64,000 nucleotides of DNA from Trinickia diaoshuihuensis (GTDB lineage Bacteria; Pseudomonadota; Gammaproteobacteria; Burkholderiales; Burkholderiaceae): contig NZ_QUBS01000090.1 of assembly GCF_003390925.1 (NCBI RefSeq), forward strand, positions 310,001-374,000. The letters run 5' to 3'. Made by a program: the position numbers and the translations under genes. This document shows, piece by piece, positions 45,522 through 54,963 of the stretch (its first letter is position 1; each line of letters begins with the position of its first letter). The notes under the pieces were generated by a model. That model searched no databases. It was not told the DNA's origin and worked only from the letters and a program-made list of their open reading frames with translations.

Positions 45522-47099
45522 GTGGCGTATCTGAAGAACATGAAAGTGGTGACGCAACTGATTTTAGCTTTTGCGGTGGTCATCCTCCTGCTGATCGGTC
45601 TGGGCGTGTTTTCGCTCAGCGTGGTCAGTGCGGAAAACGACCACGTGGCGGCGCTTCGTGATAAATGGTCCGCCAGCGTCAGCAGCAGTCTGCAAATGCA
45701 GAACGCGCTGAATCAGATCCGTCTCGCGGAATTCCGGATGGCTTCCACCGACAAGATCGACGAAGTCCAGGCGGTGGAATCGAGGATGGCGCCGCGTGTC
45801 GAGAACTTCCAGCGCGCCAGCGCGGCCTACGAAAAGCTTATCTCGGAGCCCGATGAGAAGACGGCTTATGCGGAAGTGCAGACGCTCGCGCCCCAGTATC
45901 TCGATCTCGATCGCCAGGTGCGGGAGCAGGCAAAAGCCGGCAACCGGTCGCAAGCGATGAGCATCCTCACGGGACAGGCGGGTACGGTTCGCGACGCGCT
46001 CGCAAAGAATATCGACAAGATCGTCGCCATCAATCAGGAAGGCGCCGCGCGCGAAGGAAAGGCCGCCAACGATGCGTATCACACCGCGATTGCGTTGACG
46101 ATCGGGTTCAGCGCTGCCGCCGCTGTGATTGCATTGGGCGTGGCGCTGCTGATTGCTCGCCGGGTGGTCGGACAGCTCGGCGGCGAGCCGCGGGAAGCTG
46201 TGGCGATGGCCACTGCGATCGCCGCAGGCAATCTGTGCATCGCCGTGCCCCTGAAAACCGGCGACACCAGCAGCCTGATGCATTCGCTGGTCCAGATGAA
46301 AGAGCAACTGACCGATATCGTGCGTGGCATTAAGCGTTCAAGCGAATCGATTACGATCGCCGCCGCCGAGATTGCGCAAGGCAACACCGATCTATCGCAG
46401 CGCACCGAGCAACAGGCTGCATCGCTGCAAGAGACCGCGTCGAGCATGGAGGAATTGACCAGCGTCGTGCGTCAGAACGCGGACAACGCCAAACAGGCGA
46501 GCCAGTTAGCTGAAACCGGCTCCAGCGTGGCGCAACGCGGCGGCTCGGAGATCGGCCGTGTCGTCTCGACCATGCATGAAATTGCGGAGAGTTCGGCGCG
46601 GGTCGCCGACATCATCAGCGTCATCGAAGGGATCGCTTTCCAGACCAATATCCTCGCGCTGAACGCGGCTGTCGAGGCGGCGCGCGCCGGCGAACAGGGC
46701 CGCGGTTTTGCCGTCGTGGCCGGCGAGGTGCGCACGCTGGCGCAGCGCAGCGCGAGCGCCGCGAAGGAAATCAAAGAACTGATTACGGAGTCGGTGACAC
46801 GTATCGAGAGCGGCTCGAAGCTGGTCGAAGGGGCAGGCCAGACGATGGACGAAATCGTGGCAGCCTCGCGCCGCACGACCGACATCATGAATGAAATCGC
46901 AGCGGCTTCTGAACAGCAGAGCACCGGCATCGGACAGGTCAATACTGCGATCACGCAGATGGACGCGGTCACGCAGCAGAACGCGGCGCTCGTGGAGCAG
47001 GCATCCGCAGCGGCGCAAGCGCTGGCGCAGCAGGCGCAGGAACTGCGCGGGGCGGTGGCGGTGTTCAACGTCGAGGGTCCCGCTACGAGGATGGTGTAG
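45522..47099 (+). CDS. Methyl-accepting chemotaxis protein
   Basis: 525 residues. TM1 at 10-31 ([20 protein letters not shown]), a four-helix-bundle periplasmic sensor, TM2 near 186-208, HAMP, and the signalling hairpin [20 protein letters not shown] with Q/E methylation sites flanking. GTG start, with a purine-rich upstream. The ligand is unknown; the four-helix sensor of this type often detects amino or organic acids. No chemotaxis genes lie nearby. Confidence 0.93.
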   Translation: MAYLKNMKVVTQLILAFAVVILLLIGLGVFSLSVVSAENDHVAALRDKWSASVSSSLQMQNALNQIRLAEFRMASTDKIDEVQAVESRMAPRVENFQRASAAYEKLISEPDEKTAYAEVQTLAPQYLDLDRQVREQAKAGNRSQAMSILTGQAGTVRDALAKNIDKIVAINQEGAAREGKAANDAYHTAIALTIGFSAAAAVIALGVALLIARRVVGQLGGEPREAVAMATAIAAGNLCIAVPLKTGDTSSLMHSLVQMKEQLTDIVRGIKRSSESITIAAAEIAQGNTDLSQRTEQQAASLQETASSMEELTSVVRQNADNAKQASQLAETGSSVAQRGGSEIGRVVSTMHEIAESSARVADIISVIEGIAFQTNILALNAAVEAARAGEQGRGFAVVAGEVRTLAQRSASAAKEIKELITESVTRIESGSKLVEGAGQTMDEIVAASRRTTDIMNEIAAASEQQSTGIGQVNTAITQMDAVTQQNAALVEQASAAAQALAQQAQELRGAVAVFNVEGPATRMV

Positions 47100-47200
47100 C
47101 CGCCTCAAACCGCACTGCCGGTCGCGCGCAGTTCCGGGCGCACTGGCCTGCCCCCGGTTTCAGTGCGAAGGGCAGCTAGCCCACCCCCACCGAGCTTCGC

Positions 47201-48739
47201 TCAAGCCTCGTCGAGTTGCCCCTCGATGCCTTCGAGCGCCCGTTCGCGCTCTTTCGTGAGGCCGCCGATGGGTGGTCCGCTGAAGCTCTTGCGCACACCG
47301 CCCACGTACCAGATGGCGAGCAGCACGACGAGCAGCGCCACCATTACGTAGATTACTTTCTCGTTGGGCGGCTGGATGCCGACATATGCGAGCACGAGCG
47401 CACCGAACACGGCGGCCACGGCGAACGGTTTCGAGAGCCAGCCCAACTGGAATGGTCCCTTTTCGGTCCACGTACGGCCTTCGGCCCAGATGCCGGCCGC
47501 CGTCGGCATCGCGTACGAGACGAACAGGAACACCGCACTGCCCGCGCTTAGCACCGTGAACGCATCGCCGTACAGCGTAACGAGAATCGCGAGCGCGGCG
47601 GAGACCCAGATCGCCGTGCCCGGCGTACGATGCGCGGCGTTCACCTTGCGCAACCACTTCGAGCCGGGCAAGCCGCCGTCGCGGGCAAACGCGAACATCA
47701 TCCGCGAAGTCGAGGTCACCGCGGCAAGGCCGCAGACGTAGTTGATGAAGAACATCAGCAGTTCGATCACGATACGCAGCGGCGCCGGAATCGGCGCGAG
47801 GATGGCCTGGAAGAAGCCGGTGCCCTGCTTCACCGCGGCGCCGATGTCGGGCATCACGAGGACGAACGCGCACACCATCACGTAGCCGAAGGTCGTGGAC
47901 CAGAACACCGACCCGATGATGCCGCGCGGCACATTGCGCGCGGCTTCGTGCGTTTCTTCGGAAGTGTGCGCGGATGCGTCGAAACCCGTGATCGTGTACG
48001 CCGTGAGCAACAGCCCCGAGAGGAACGCGAGCGCCATCGTCTGCTTCGGCCAGGCGCCGCCGTCCACACCCGTGAGGTTGGTGAAGGTGTAAAGACGCGA
48101 TAGGTCGATCTTCACCGGCGAAAACGCCAGCAGCGAAATCACGAGCACCACCGTTACGACGAAGATCAGGTATCCCGACAAATCGGTGATACGGCTCGTA
48201 ATGCGGATGCCGCGATGATTGAGAAACGCCTGCGACGCCGTAATGACTGTAAGAAAGATCGTCTGCGTCCACCAGCCGAGCGAATCCGGATTCACGCCGA
48301 ACATGGGGGCGATCAGCGTGCGGAAGAACGGATCGTAGGTGCCGTAGTTGATCGCAGCGACCACGAACACGAGGCCGAGCAGATTGAGCCACGCGGTGAG
48401 CCAGCCCCACGTCTTGCCGCCGAGAATCGAACTCCAATGGTAAAGGCCGCCCGCCGTGGGGAACGACGACGCGATCTGCGCCATGGCCGCGGCCACAACG
48501 AGGGCGAACACCGAGCCGAGCGGCCAGCCGAGCCCGATCGATGCGCCGCCCGCGGCCGACAACCCCATCTGGAATGACGTAATGCCGCCCGACAGAATGC
48601 AGATCAGCGAAAACGAAACGGCGAAATTGGAGAACGCGCCCATGCGGCGCGAAAGCTCCTGCGCGTAGCCCATCTTGTGCAGGAGCCTGACGTCGTTGTC
48701 GACCGGCTCAGCCGGTTGCACGGCCGGGTTGATATCCAT
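47201..48739 (-). CDS. APC-family amino acid/amine permease
   Basis: 512 residues, about 12 helices. KMGYAQELSRRMGAFSNFAV and GGITSFQMGLSAAGG are typical of the GABA/choline/ethanolamine-like branch, and the conserved ITGFDASAHTSEETHEAARN segment follows. It imports an amine or amino acid with a proton. It is preceded 112 bp upstream by a co-directional SDR, and an EutR-like AraC regulator lies divergent beyond that, suggesting an amine or amino-alcohol catabolic unit. Confidence 0.9.
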   Translation of the reverse strand: MDINPAVQPAEPVDNDVRLLHKMGYAQELSRRMGAFSNFAVSFSLICILSGGITSFQMGLSAAGGASIGLGWPLGSVFALVVAAAMAQIASSFPTAGGLYHWSSILGGKTWGWLTAWLNLLGLVFVVAAINYGTYDPFFRTLIAPMFGVNPDSLGWWTQTIFLTVITASQAFLNHRGIRITSRITDLSGYLIFVVTVVLVISLLAFSPVKIDLSRLYTFTNLTGVDGGAWPKQTMALAFLSGLLLTAYTITGFDASAHTSEETHEAARNVPRGIIGSVFWSTTFGYVMVCAFVLVMPDIGAAVKQGTGFFQAILAPIPAPLRIVIELLMFFINYVCGLAAVTSTSRMMFAFARDGGLPGSKWLRKVNAAHRTPGTAIWVSAALAILVTLYGDAFTVLSAGSAVFLFVSYAMPTAAGIWAEGRTWTEKGPFQLGWLSKPFAVAAVFGALVLAYVGIQPPNEKVIYVMVALLVVLLAIWYVGGVRKSFSGPPIGGLTKERERALEGIEGQLDEA

Positions 48740-48851
48740 GATCGATCCTTTGTCCAGATTTGGGGCAGTGCAACTGCAATGGGAACAGCCCTGAATTGAT
48801 GCTTCCTCGGTGCCGCTGATGCTTCGTCGCCGCGGGAACAGTGGGGGCCGT

Positions 48852-49661
48852 TCAGGCCGCGGTAAAACAGTTGTCGACGTACAGGTGCGCGCCGTTGATG
48901 AACGAGGCGTCGTCGCTCGCTAGGAACAGCGCCGCCCGCGCGACCTCCTCCGGCGCGCAGAGGCGCCCCTGCTGCACCGAAAGCGCGGCCTCGCTCGCGT
49001 CGAAGCCGTACTTCGTGAGCGCGCTCATTTCGCGGCGGCCGTGCGGCGTGTCGATAAAACCCGGGTTGACCGCGTTGCAGCGTATGCCGCGGTCCCGATA
49101 CTCGACCGCAATGGCCCGCGCGAACATCGCGCAGGCGCCCTTCGTCGCGCAGTAAAGTACTTCGAGCGGCGTGGCCGCGACCGACGAAATCGACGCTGTG
49201 CAGACGATCGAACCACCGCCGTTCACGAGCATGTGCGGCAGCACCGCGCGCGTCATCATGAACATGCTCTTCACGTTGACGTCCATGAGCCAGTCGTAGT
49301 CGTCGTCGGTCGTGTCGAGGAAAGGCTTCACCACGATGCTGCCCGCGTGGTTGAACAGCACGTCGATGCGGCCGAAGCGCCGCGCGATGCCGGCCACCGC
49401 CGTGTCCACGGCAGCGCGCTTCGAGACGTCCGCCGCGAACAGTTCGGCCACGCCGCCCGCGGCCCGAATCTGTGCGATTACTTCTTCCCCCGCATCGGCG
49501 TTGATGTCGACAAGCGCGACCTGGGCGCCCTCGCGGGCAAAGAGCCGCGACGCGGCGCCACCCGCGCCCGTCGCCCCGCCCGAAACGATGGCGATCTTGC
49601 CCGCCAGCCTCCCCGGGCGCATTCCGGCGCCCTCGGTGTGTTCGCCTGCCGCTACGCTCAT
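48852..49661 (-). CDS. SDR family oxidoreductase
   Basis: 269 residues. Cofactor loop SGGATGAGGAA, NHAG (His for the usual Asn), and active-site segment TASISSVAATPLEVLYCATK with Ser, Tyr and Lys in place. AGGAGG precedes the ATG; an upstream in-frame extension lacks support. Predicted NAD-dependent oxidation of the alcohol taken up by the adjacent permease. Divergent AraC regulator. Confidence 0.87.
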   Translation of the reverse strand: MSVAAGEHTEGAGMRPGRLAGKIAIVSGGATGAGGAASRLFAREGAQVALVDINADAGEEVIAQIRAAGGVAELFAADVSKRAAVDTAVAGIARRFGRIDVLFNHAGSIVVKPFLDTTDDDYDWLMDVNVKSMFMMTRAVLPHMLVNGGGSIVCTASISSVAATPLEVLYCATKGACAMFARAIAVEYRDRGIRCNAVNPGFIDTPHGRREMSALTKYGFDASEAALSVQQGRLCAPEEVARAALFLASDDASFINGAHLYVDNCFTAA

Positions 49662-49988
49662 GCAATGCCTCCTGTTGCTCCATTGGGTTCCGTTGGGCAC
49701 AACGCTGGGATCACGATAAGCACCCCAAATCGTAGCCACTATCCAAAATTGGCAAAAAAAAATTGCGTCCCGGGCCCGCCGCCTGGGGCACTACAAACCG
49801 CTGCCGTGCGGTGCTACCCGGCCGCGGGACGACGCGCGTCCGGCGTTTCACCCATACAGCGCGCCTTTTTTTTTCACTTACACTGGACCAGCCCGGATGC
49901 CTGATGCCGCTCGCTTCCAAAATCGGCGCCAGTTCCCCGGTGGCCCTCGCAGTTCCCCGCAGTGACCCTACCCGCGCCGGAGAATGCC
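49662..49988. other. Divergent promoter region between SDR and AraC genes
   Basis: 327 bases with two poly-A/T tracts (nine A near 49753 and nine T near 49866) and no coding signature. It should hold the promoters of the permease operon and of the AraC gene. I did not find a clear -35/-10 pair or a direct-repeat AraC site. Confidence 0.45.
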
Positions 49989-50975
49989 ATGCAGACGTGC
50001 GCCTCGCCCCGCGCCGCCGTCGACATCCGCCGCTGCCGCAACGTCGACGAACAGGCGCTGCTGCTCGACGCGTGGAATCAGACCTACTGTCAGATTTCCC
50101 GCGGCCCATTCGACGGCTCCGTGAGTTCGTTCGTCGCGGGCGGCATCCGCGTGCTCGTTGAGCGCCTGAACCGCACGGTGTATCAGCGCGGGGCCGTCGC
50201 ACCAGGGCGCATCGCGATCGGCGTGCCGTTCCAACTGGAAGGGCACGCGCTGTTGTGCGGCCGGCCCAGTCACCGCGACGGTCTGCACGTGTTCTCAGGC
50301 GAGGGCGGCTTCGAGTTCCTCTCGCCGGACCGGCATGTGGTCGTGAATCTGGAGATCGAACCGAACGCGATGGCGAGCCTTCTCGCACGCGAACAGATCG
50401 GGGCATTCAATGCGCGACTCGGCACGCGTGCCACGGTGCTGAACATCGATCCTCCGCACTTGCAGACGTATCGCACCACACTGAAGACGATGCTCGATGC
50501 GGTTACCTCGCAGCCCGCGCTGCTGAGCGACGCGGGCGCGATGGATTCGTTCGAGCGGCACGCCATCTTCGGGCTCGCCGAGGCGCTCGCGGCAACAGCG
50601 GACGACGCCCCCGCGCGAAGCGCTTCTCCCGCCACGGCGCGAATTTCCCGGCACTGGCAACTGGTGCGCACGGTGCGCGACGTCGTGGAGGAATCGCCGG
50701 ACTGCCCGTTGTCCGTCGCGGAACTCTGCGCGCGCTTCCACGCGAGCCGCCGCACGCTGCAATACGCTTTCGAGGAAACGCTGGGCGTCAATCCCTCCGC
50801 CTACATTCGCGCGGTGCGTCTGGGACGCGTGCGGCGTGAGTTACGCGGCGCCCGATCGGTGACCGAGGTCGCGACGCGCTGGGGCTTCTGGCACTTCGGG
50901 AATTTCTCGGGCGAGTATCGGGAACAGTTCGGCGAATTGCCGTCGGAGACGTTCAGGCGAGAAAACCGGTGCTGA
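49989..50975 (+). CDS. AraC-family regulator, EutR-like
   Basis: 328 residues. The N-terminal two-thirds resembles the ethanolamine-operon regulator EutR. The C-terminal domain has both HTH motifs (SVAELCARFHASRRTLQYAF and VTEVATRWGFWHFGNFS). GGAG precedes the chosen ATG. It probably activates the divergent SDR-permease pair in response to an amino alcohol, but no ethanolamine lyase gene is present in the window. Confidence 0.87.
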   Translation: MQTCASPRAAVDIRRCRNVDEQALLLDAWNQTYCQISRGPFDGSVSSFVAGGIRVLVERLNRTVYQRGAVAPGRIAIGVPFQLEGHALLCGRPSHRDGLHVFSGEGGFEFLSPDRHVVVNLEIEPNAMASLLAREQIGAFNARLGTRATVLNIDPPHLQTYRTTLKTMLDAVTSQPALLSDAGAMDSFERHAIFGLAEALAATADDAPARSASPATARISRHWQLVRTVRDVVEESPDCPLSVAELCARFHASRRTLQYAFEETLGVNPSAYIRAVRLGRVRRELRGARSVTEVATRWGFWHFGNFSGEYREQFGELPSETFRRENRC

Positions 50976-51005
50976 CAGGAATGCCGTTGGCGTGTACGAG
51001 GTGCG

Positions 51006-51081
51006 GAAGTCTCGAAATATTGCCGCAAACAGCTCTTCTCAGCGACGAATACTCGAAAAAATTTCGCTCCCCGCCTTGCTG
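51006..51081 (+). repeat. Right copy of the 76-bp direct repeat
   Basis: Gap-free 86% match to 44872-44947. The inverted repeat seen in the left copy is broken here (CTTCTCAGCG instead of CTTTTCGAGC). It sits between the AraC gene and a truncated enolase-superfamily start. Confidence 0.85.
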
Positions 51082-51093
51082 GAGGCCGCGTGG

Positions 51094-51187
51094 AGCACTC
51101 GGTACGCGCGGTATTGGTGAAATCGGGCTGTGTTCGCGGCTTGCGTTCGACAGCGATGAAGCGTGTGACGATGTCCGTAATTCGCAC
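51094..51187 (-). pseudogene. Possible 5' remnant of an enolase-superfamily gene
   Basis: A GTG-led frame reads MRITDIVTRFIAVERKPR, then TQPDFTNTARTE, matching the N-terminal capping domain of mandelate racemase/sugar-acid dehydratases. After about 31 residues the similarity stops and the frame enters the 76-bp repeat. It is directly downstream of the rhamnosidase gene and may be a deleted sugar-acid dehydratase of this operon. Short, so uncertain. Confidence 0.4.
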
Positions 51188-51193
51188 GACTCA

Positions 51194-53773
51194 TCAGCGC
51201 GACCTCGATGCATCCGTCAATATCCGATACCGTCCGGCAGGTAAATCGCGAAGATAAACATAGCCGCTGCGACGGTCCATGCCCTCCAGGCCGGAAGCCG
51301 GCGTGTCCGTTGGCAGAATGCGTCCGTTGACGCTGACAGCATGCCGCCCCTCTGGCACTGGAACACCAATCGTCGCGTGTGTACCAGTCGGCACCGTAAC
51401 GGTCAGATCGATGCCTGTGGCCTGCACGTGCCATTGAGCGTCGATCGCGCCGTATGGGGTGGGTATCCTGCCTTTCGCCCAGCTCAAATCACCCGGTTGC
51501 GGCTCCATGAGCCAGGTTCTATATCCCGCCGTGACGGGCCTCACCCCGAGTACGTATTTCGATAGCGCGGAAGTCGGTCCCGACGCCCAGCCATGGGCCA
51601 GACTCGCATAGGTCCCACCGGCATTTGCCGGAGGAACCGGCGTGCCATCGGGCGCCATCGCTTCCCAAGTCGCACCGCTGTAGTACGGATTTCCGGCACG
51701 CATACGTCCCCAGACAGTACGGAGGATTGACAATGCGCCTTTGGCATCGCCGGCTTCGAAGTGCGCCCAGACATCGAAGCTCGAGACGAAGGGACTGACG
51801 AGCTGGCCTAGCACAGGATTTGCGGAACTGTCCGGCGAAAACGCGAGTGGCCCGTTGCTCGTCGCCAGCGCGGCGTCCATCCTCGAAAGGATCGACGCAT
51901 GCTGCCCCGCCGGAGCAACGCCGAACAACACAGCCATCGAGTTCGCATCCTGAGCAACGGGTCCACGTATTTGATCGCTGATGTCGTACAAGCCCGCTCC
52001 CGGGTTGAACAGCGAGGCATTGATCGCGGCCTTTACCTGTGCCGCCTGCCTGCCGTAATCGAGGCTGGCACCCGCGTCGCCTATCGCCGCCGCCAACCTG
52101 GCTGAATCACGCAACGCACGGTAGTACAGCACATTGAACTCCGTCACGGTGCCCGTCAGCTTGGATGCGTCGTGCGGATGCCAATCCGCGTCGTTGGATG
52201 CATCGGTCACGATCAAATGGTTCGTGTTCGCGAGTCCTTGCAAATACCGAAGAGAGCGGCGAACCGCACTCCAGTGCGACTGCACGAATTTCAAATCGCC
52301 CGTGTACAGGTAGTAATCGTAGAGCGTCGTCAAGAAATAGATCGAGTAGGAAAGCGAGTAATAGTAGACGTCCGGCATCGAATCGCCCGGCGCGATCCCT
52401 AGCGCGAGCTGTGGCGGCAGGTCCCCTGGAAACTGGCCGTCGGACCGCTGGTAAGACGCATACAGTTCAAGCGCACCCTTGACCGCATCGGTTTGCCAAC
52501 TCGAGTAGTAAAGCGTCGGTGCGGCAACGGCGAGATCGCCGCTCCAAACGTATCGATCGCGTTTCGCGCCATCCACGATCGAAGCCACTGCATTCGTTCC
52601 CGCGGCAAACCGATCGAGCACGGCAGGATCGGTCAACGTCGCACTCATTGAAGCCCCGCTTCCCGCATCGATCTGTAGATTTCGGAAACAGCCGATGCCT
52701 CCGTCATAACCGGCGAATCCGAACGACCCCGACGTTGGAATCGGCGCACTGAACAGCAGCTTGTCGTCCACGTATACCTGAAGGGTGCTGCCCGTTATCG
52801 TCCGAATCCGATGCCATGTATTAGGTTTCAAATCGAAGGGCAGAGGAACCTGCGCCAGCACGCCGGCAACGAACGGATGAGTCAGACGCAGGGTATTGGG
52901 CCTGCCGAGCACATCATCGTCCGCTGCAAGCACCAGCCGAAATCCACCGGTCGGGTTTGCCCCGACCATCCAGCCCGCTTCATTGCGGACGACCTGCATG
53001 TCGAAGCTCGCGGTATACCCGCTCCATTTCGTCCCCGCCTGGTACACGGAAAACGCGCTGTCCTGAACCACGAGGCCCTGAGGCGTGACCGACCAGGTAG
53101 GCGGCAGCGAACGTGCCGGCACCGTATCCAAATCCAACGTTCGTGCGCCGAGCTTCCAAATCTCGTTGAGCGCCGCGTCGCTCGACTCGAAATAGCCGAC
53201 TCTAGATTGCGGCGACTGATCGAGATGACGAATCCCAACATCGGATAAGGCGATACTGCCCGGCGTGGTCAATTGAATGACCTCCAAGCGCTCTCCGCCC
53301 TGCACGAGGCGATTCACGATCACGCCGGGCGCCGCTGGACGATACGTGTTGACCCGCGAAAGGCTTGCCGCACCCGGATTGCCGAGGAACGAAACGTTCA
53401 CCTCGTTGCCATCAGGATACGACGCATCTCCCGTTGCCCCAAGATATTGCTGCGCTTCGCTATATACCACCCGCATCGTGGGACTGCCCGACAACGAAGC
53501 GATGTTGAACAAAGGCAACCCGCCGACAACCCGCCCGTAGTCCAGCGTGACGGACGCGATCGGCCCGCCGGGGCGCATCGTCAAAACCGCCTGCCCCGCA
53601 TGGGTCGTGAGCGCGTTTGCGTTATCGACCGCGCCAGTCGTACTGACGACGCGCACCGGCCGCTGCAACAGATCATCACTCGTCTGCGCATGTGCCACGC
53701 CGCTTGCAGCGAGATATGCCGCGACGACGGCACACACGAAGCGGCTGCCGATCGATAAAGTTTGTCTATCCAT
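51194..53773 (-). CDS. Exported alpha-L-rhamnosidase-like glycosidase (GH78 type) with inserted laminin-G/3-keto-glycoside-type domain
   Basis: 859 residues. Signal peptide to about 30 (AASGVAHA). The six-hairpin barrel has the GH78-type segment DGAKRDRYVWSGDLAVA and, later, SFDVWAHFEAGDAKGAL, GATWEAMAPDG and LAHGWASGPTSALS. Between about 235 and 365 is an inserted beta-sandwich (VVQDSAFSVYQAGTKWSGYT, LPFDLKPNTWHRIRTI, VYVDDKLLFSAP). It should release L-rhamnose from plant rhamnosides or rhamnogalacturonan in the periplasm or outside. It is the last gene of the rhamnose uptake operon. I used the ATG of the signal peptide; an in-frame TTG lies seven codons upstream. Confidence 0.85.
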   Translation of the reverse strand: MDRQTLSIGSRFVCAVVAAYLAASGVAHAQTSDDLLQRPVRVVSTTGAVDNANALTTHAGQAVLTMRPGGPIASVTLDYGRVVGGLPLFNIASLSGSPTMRVVYSEAQQYLGATGDASYPDGNEVNVSFLGNPGAASLSRVNTYRPAAPGVIVNRLVQGGERLEVIQLTTPGSIALSDVGIRHLDQSPQSRVGYFESSDAALNEIWKLGARTLDLDTVPARSLPPTWSVTPQGLVVQDSAFSVYQAGTKWSGYTASFDMQVVRNEAGWMVGANPTGGFRLVLAADDDVLGRPNTLRLTHPFVAGVLAQVPLPFDLKPNTWHRIRTITGSTLQVYVDDKLLFSAPIPTSGSFGFAGYDGGIGCFRNLQIDAGSGASMSATLTDPAVLDRFAAGTNAVASIVDGAKRDRYVWSGDLAVAAPTLYYSSWQTDAVKGALELYASYQRSDGQFPGDLPPQLALGIAPGDSMPDVYYYSLSYSIYFLTTLYDYYLYTGDLKFVQSHWSAVRRSLRYLQGLANTNHLIVTDASNDADWHPHDASKLTGTVTEFNVLYYRALRDSARLAAAIGDAGASLDYGRQAAQVKAAINASLFNPGAGLYDISDQIRGPVAQDANSMAVLFGVAPAGQHASILSRMDAALATSNGPLAFSPDSSANPVLGQLVSPFVSSFDVWAHFEAGDAKGALSILRTVWGRMRAGNPYYSGATWEAMAPDGTPVPPANAGGTYASLAHGWASGPTSALSKYVLGVRPVTAGYRTWLMEPQPGDLSWAKGRIPTPYGAIDAQWHVQATGIDLTVTVPTGTHATIGVPVPEGRHAVSVNGRILPTDTPASGLEGMDRRSGYVYLRDLPAGRYRILTDASRSR

Positions 53774-53867
53774 GAGGCACCATCGAAGGAACAAACGGAC
53801 GCCGGCTTATCGTCCGAACGACAAGAACGATCCGGCGGGTGACCGCCTGTGCAGCGGCGCGGGTAGA

Positions 53868-54875
53868 TCAAAAATTGAATTTGTCGATATTGCCGGCGTT
53901 AAACGTCTGCGGCGGCCCGAGAATGACTTCTCCGTCCTTACCGATAGTCCGCGTACCGAGTTTGCCGGCGGAGAACGTTTCGCCGGGCTTGCCGCTGATC
54001 GCGCCTGATGCGAGGTTCGCGGCGGCATAAGCGGCCAAGTACCCGAGTTGACCCGGATCCCACAATTGGAACGCCTTGACGGTGCCGTTCTTCACGAACT
54101 CGCGCATCTGATTAGGCGTACCGAGGCCCGTCACCACGACCTTGCCCTTGCTCGGCGACGACGAGATATACCGTGCCGCGGCGGCGAGTCCAACCGACGT
54201 CGGGGCGATGATCGCTTTCAAGTTCGGATAGGCCTGCAACAAGCCCTGCGTCTCGACGAACGATTGTTGATCGTCGTCGTTGCCGTACGCGATCTTGACG
54301 AGTTTCATCTTCGCGTACTCGGGCTTTTTGAGTTCTTCCTTCATCCATCCAATCCACGTGTTCTGATTCGTCGCATTGGGCGTAGCAGAAAGAATCGCGA
54401 ATTCTCCTTCGTTGCCGATCATGCCGGCGGTCAACTGAATCTGCGCACGGCCGATGTTCTCGGCATTCGTTTGATTGACGAAGACCTGGCGGCCCGCCGG
54501 TGCCGTATCCGAATCGAACGTGACGACCTTGATACCGCGCTCCATCGCACGCTTCAGATAGGGAACAACCGCGTTGGGATCGTTCGCGGCGATGACGATC
54601 GCGTCGACATGCTGCGTCGTCAGCGTGTTGATATATTGAACTTGCGACGACGCGCCCGCATCCGATGGGCCCACCACCTTGCCGTCGCCCTTGAATTCCT
54701 TGATCGCGGCCAGCCCCCCGTTATCCGCCGTCACTTCGTAGGGGTTGTTGATCTGCTTGGGCACGAAGGCGACTTTCAGCCCATCCTTGATACCCGCCGC
54801 ACCGGCCGTTGACGCAAGTCCAAACAACATGCCGATACAGGTCGCCGCGGCGGCGGCGCGTAAAGCTTTACGCAT
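53868..54875 (-). CDS. rhaS: Rhamnose ABC transporter substrate-binding protein
   Basis: 335 residues. Signal peptide to about 27 (ASTAGAAG). It is a type I periplasmic binding protein (KVAFVPKQINNPYEVTADNG, HVDAIVIAANDPNAVVPYLK, GLGTPNQMREFVKNG), matching RhaS of rhamnose importers. GAGGAG lies eight bases before the ATG. Binds L-rhamnose for RhaQ/RhaP/RhaT encoded upstream in the same operon. Confidence 0.9.
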   Translation of the reverse strand: MRKALRAAAAATCIGMLFGLASTAGAAGIKDGLKVAFVPKQINNPYEVTADNGGLAAIKEFKGDGKVVGPSDAGASSQVQYINTLTTQHVDAIVIAANDPNAVVPYLKRAMERGIKVVTFDSDTAPAGRQVFVNQTNAENIGRAQIQLTAGMIGNEGEFAILSATPNATNQNTWIGWMKEELKKPEYAKMKLVKIAYGNDDDQQSFVETQGLLQAYPNLKAIIAPTSVGLAAAARYISSSPSKGKVVVTGLGTPNQMREFVKNGTVKAFQLWDPGQLGYLAAYAAANLASGAISGKPGETFSAGKLGTRTIGKDGEVILGPPQTFNAGNIDKFNF

Positions 54876-54963
54876 CGTTCGTCTCCTCATGACTGCTTTC
54901 ACTTGAATGGCCGGACGGCACATCCGGCCGCTTTGATATCGCGGCTCTCCAGCCGCCCGTTCG

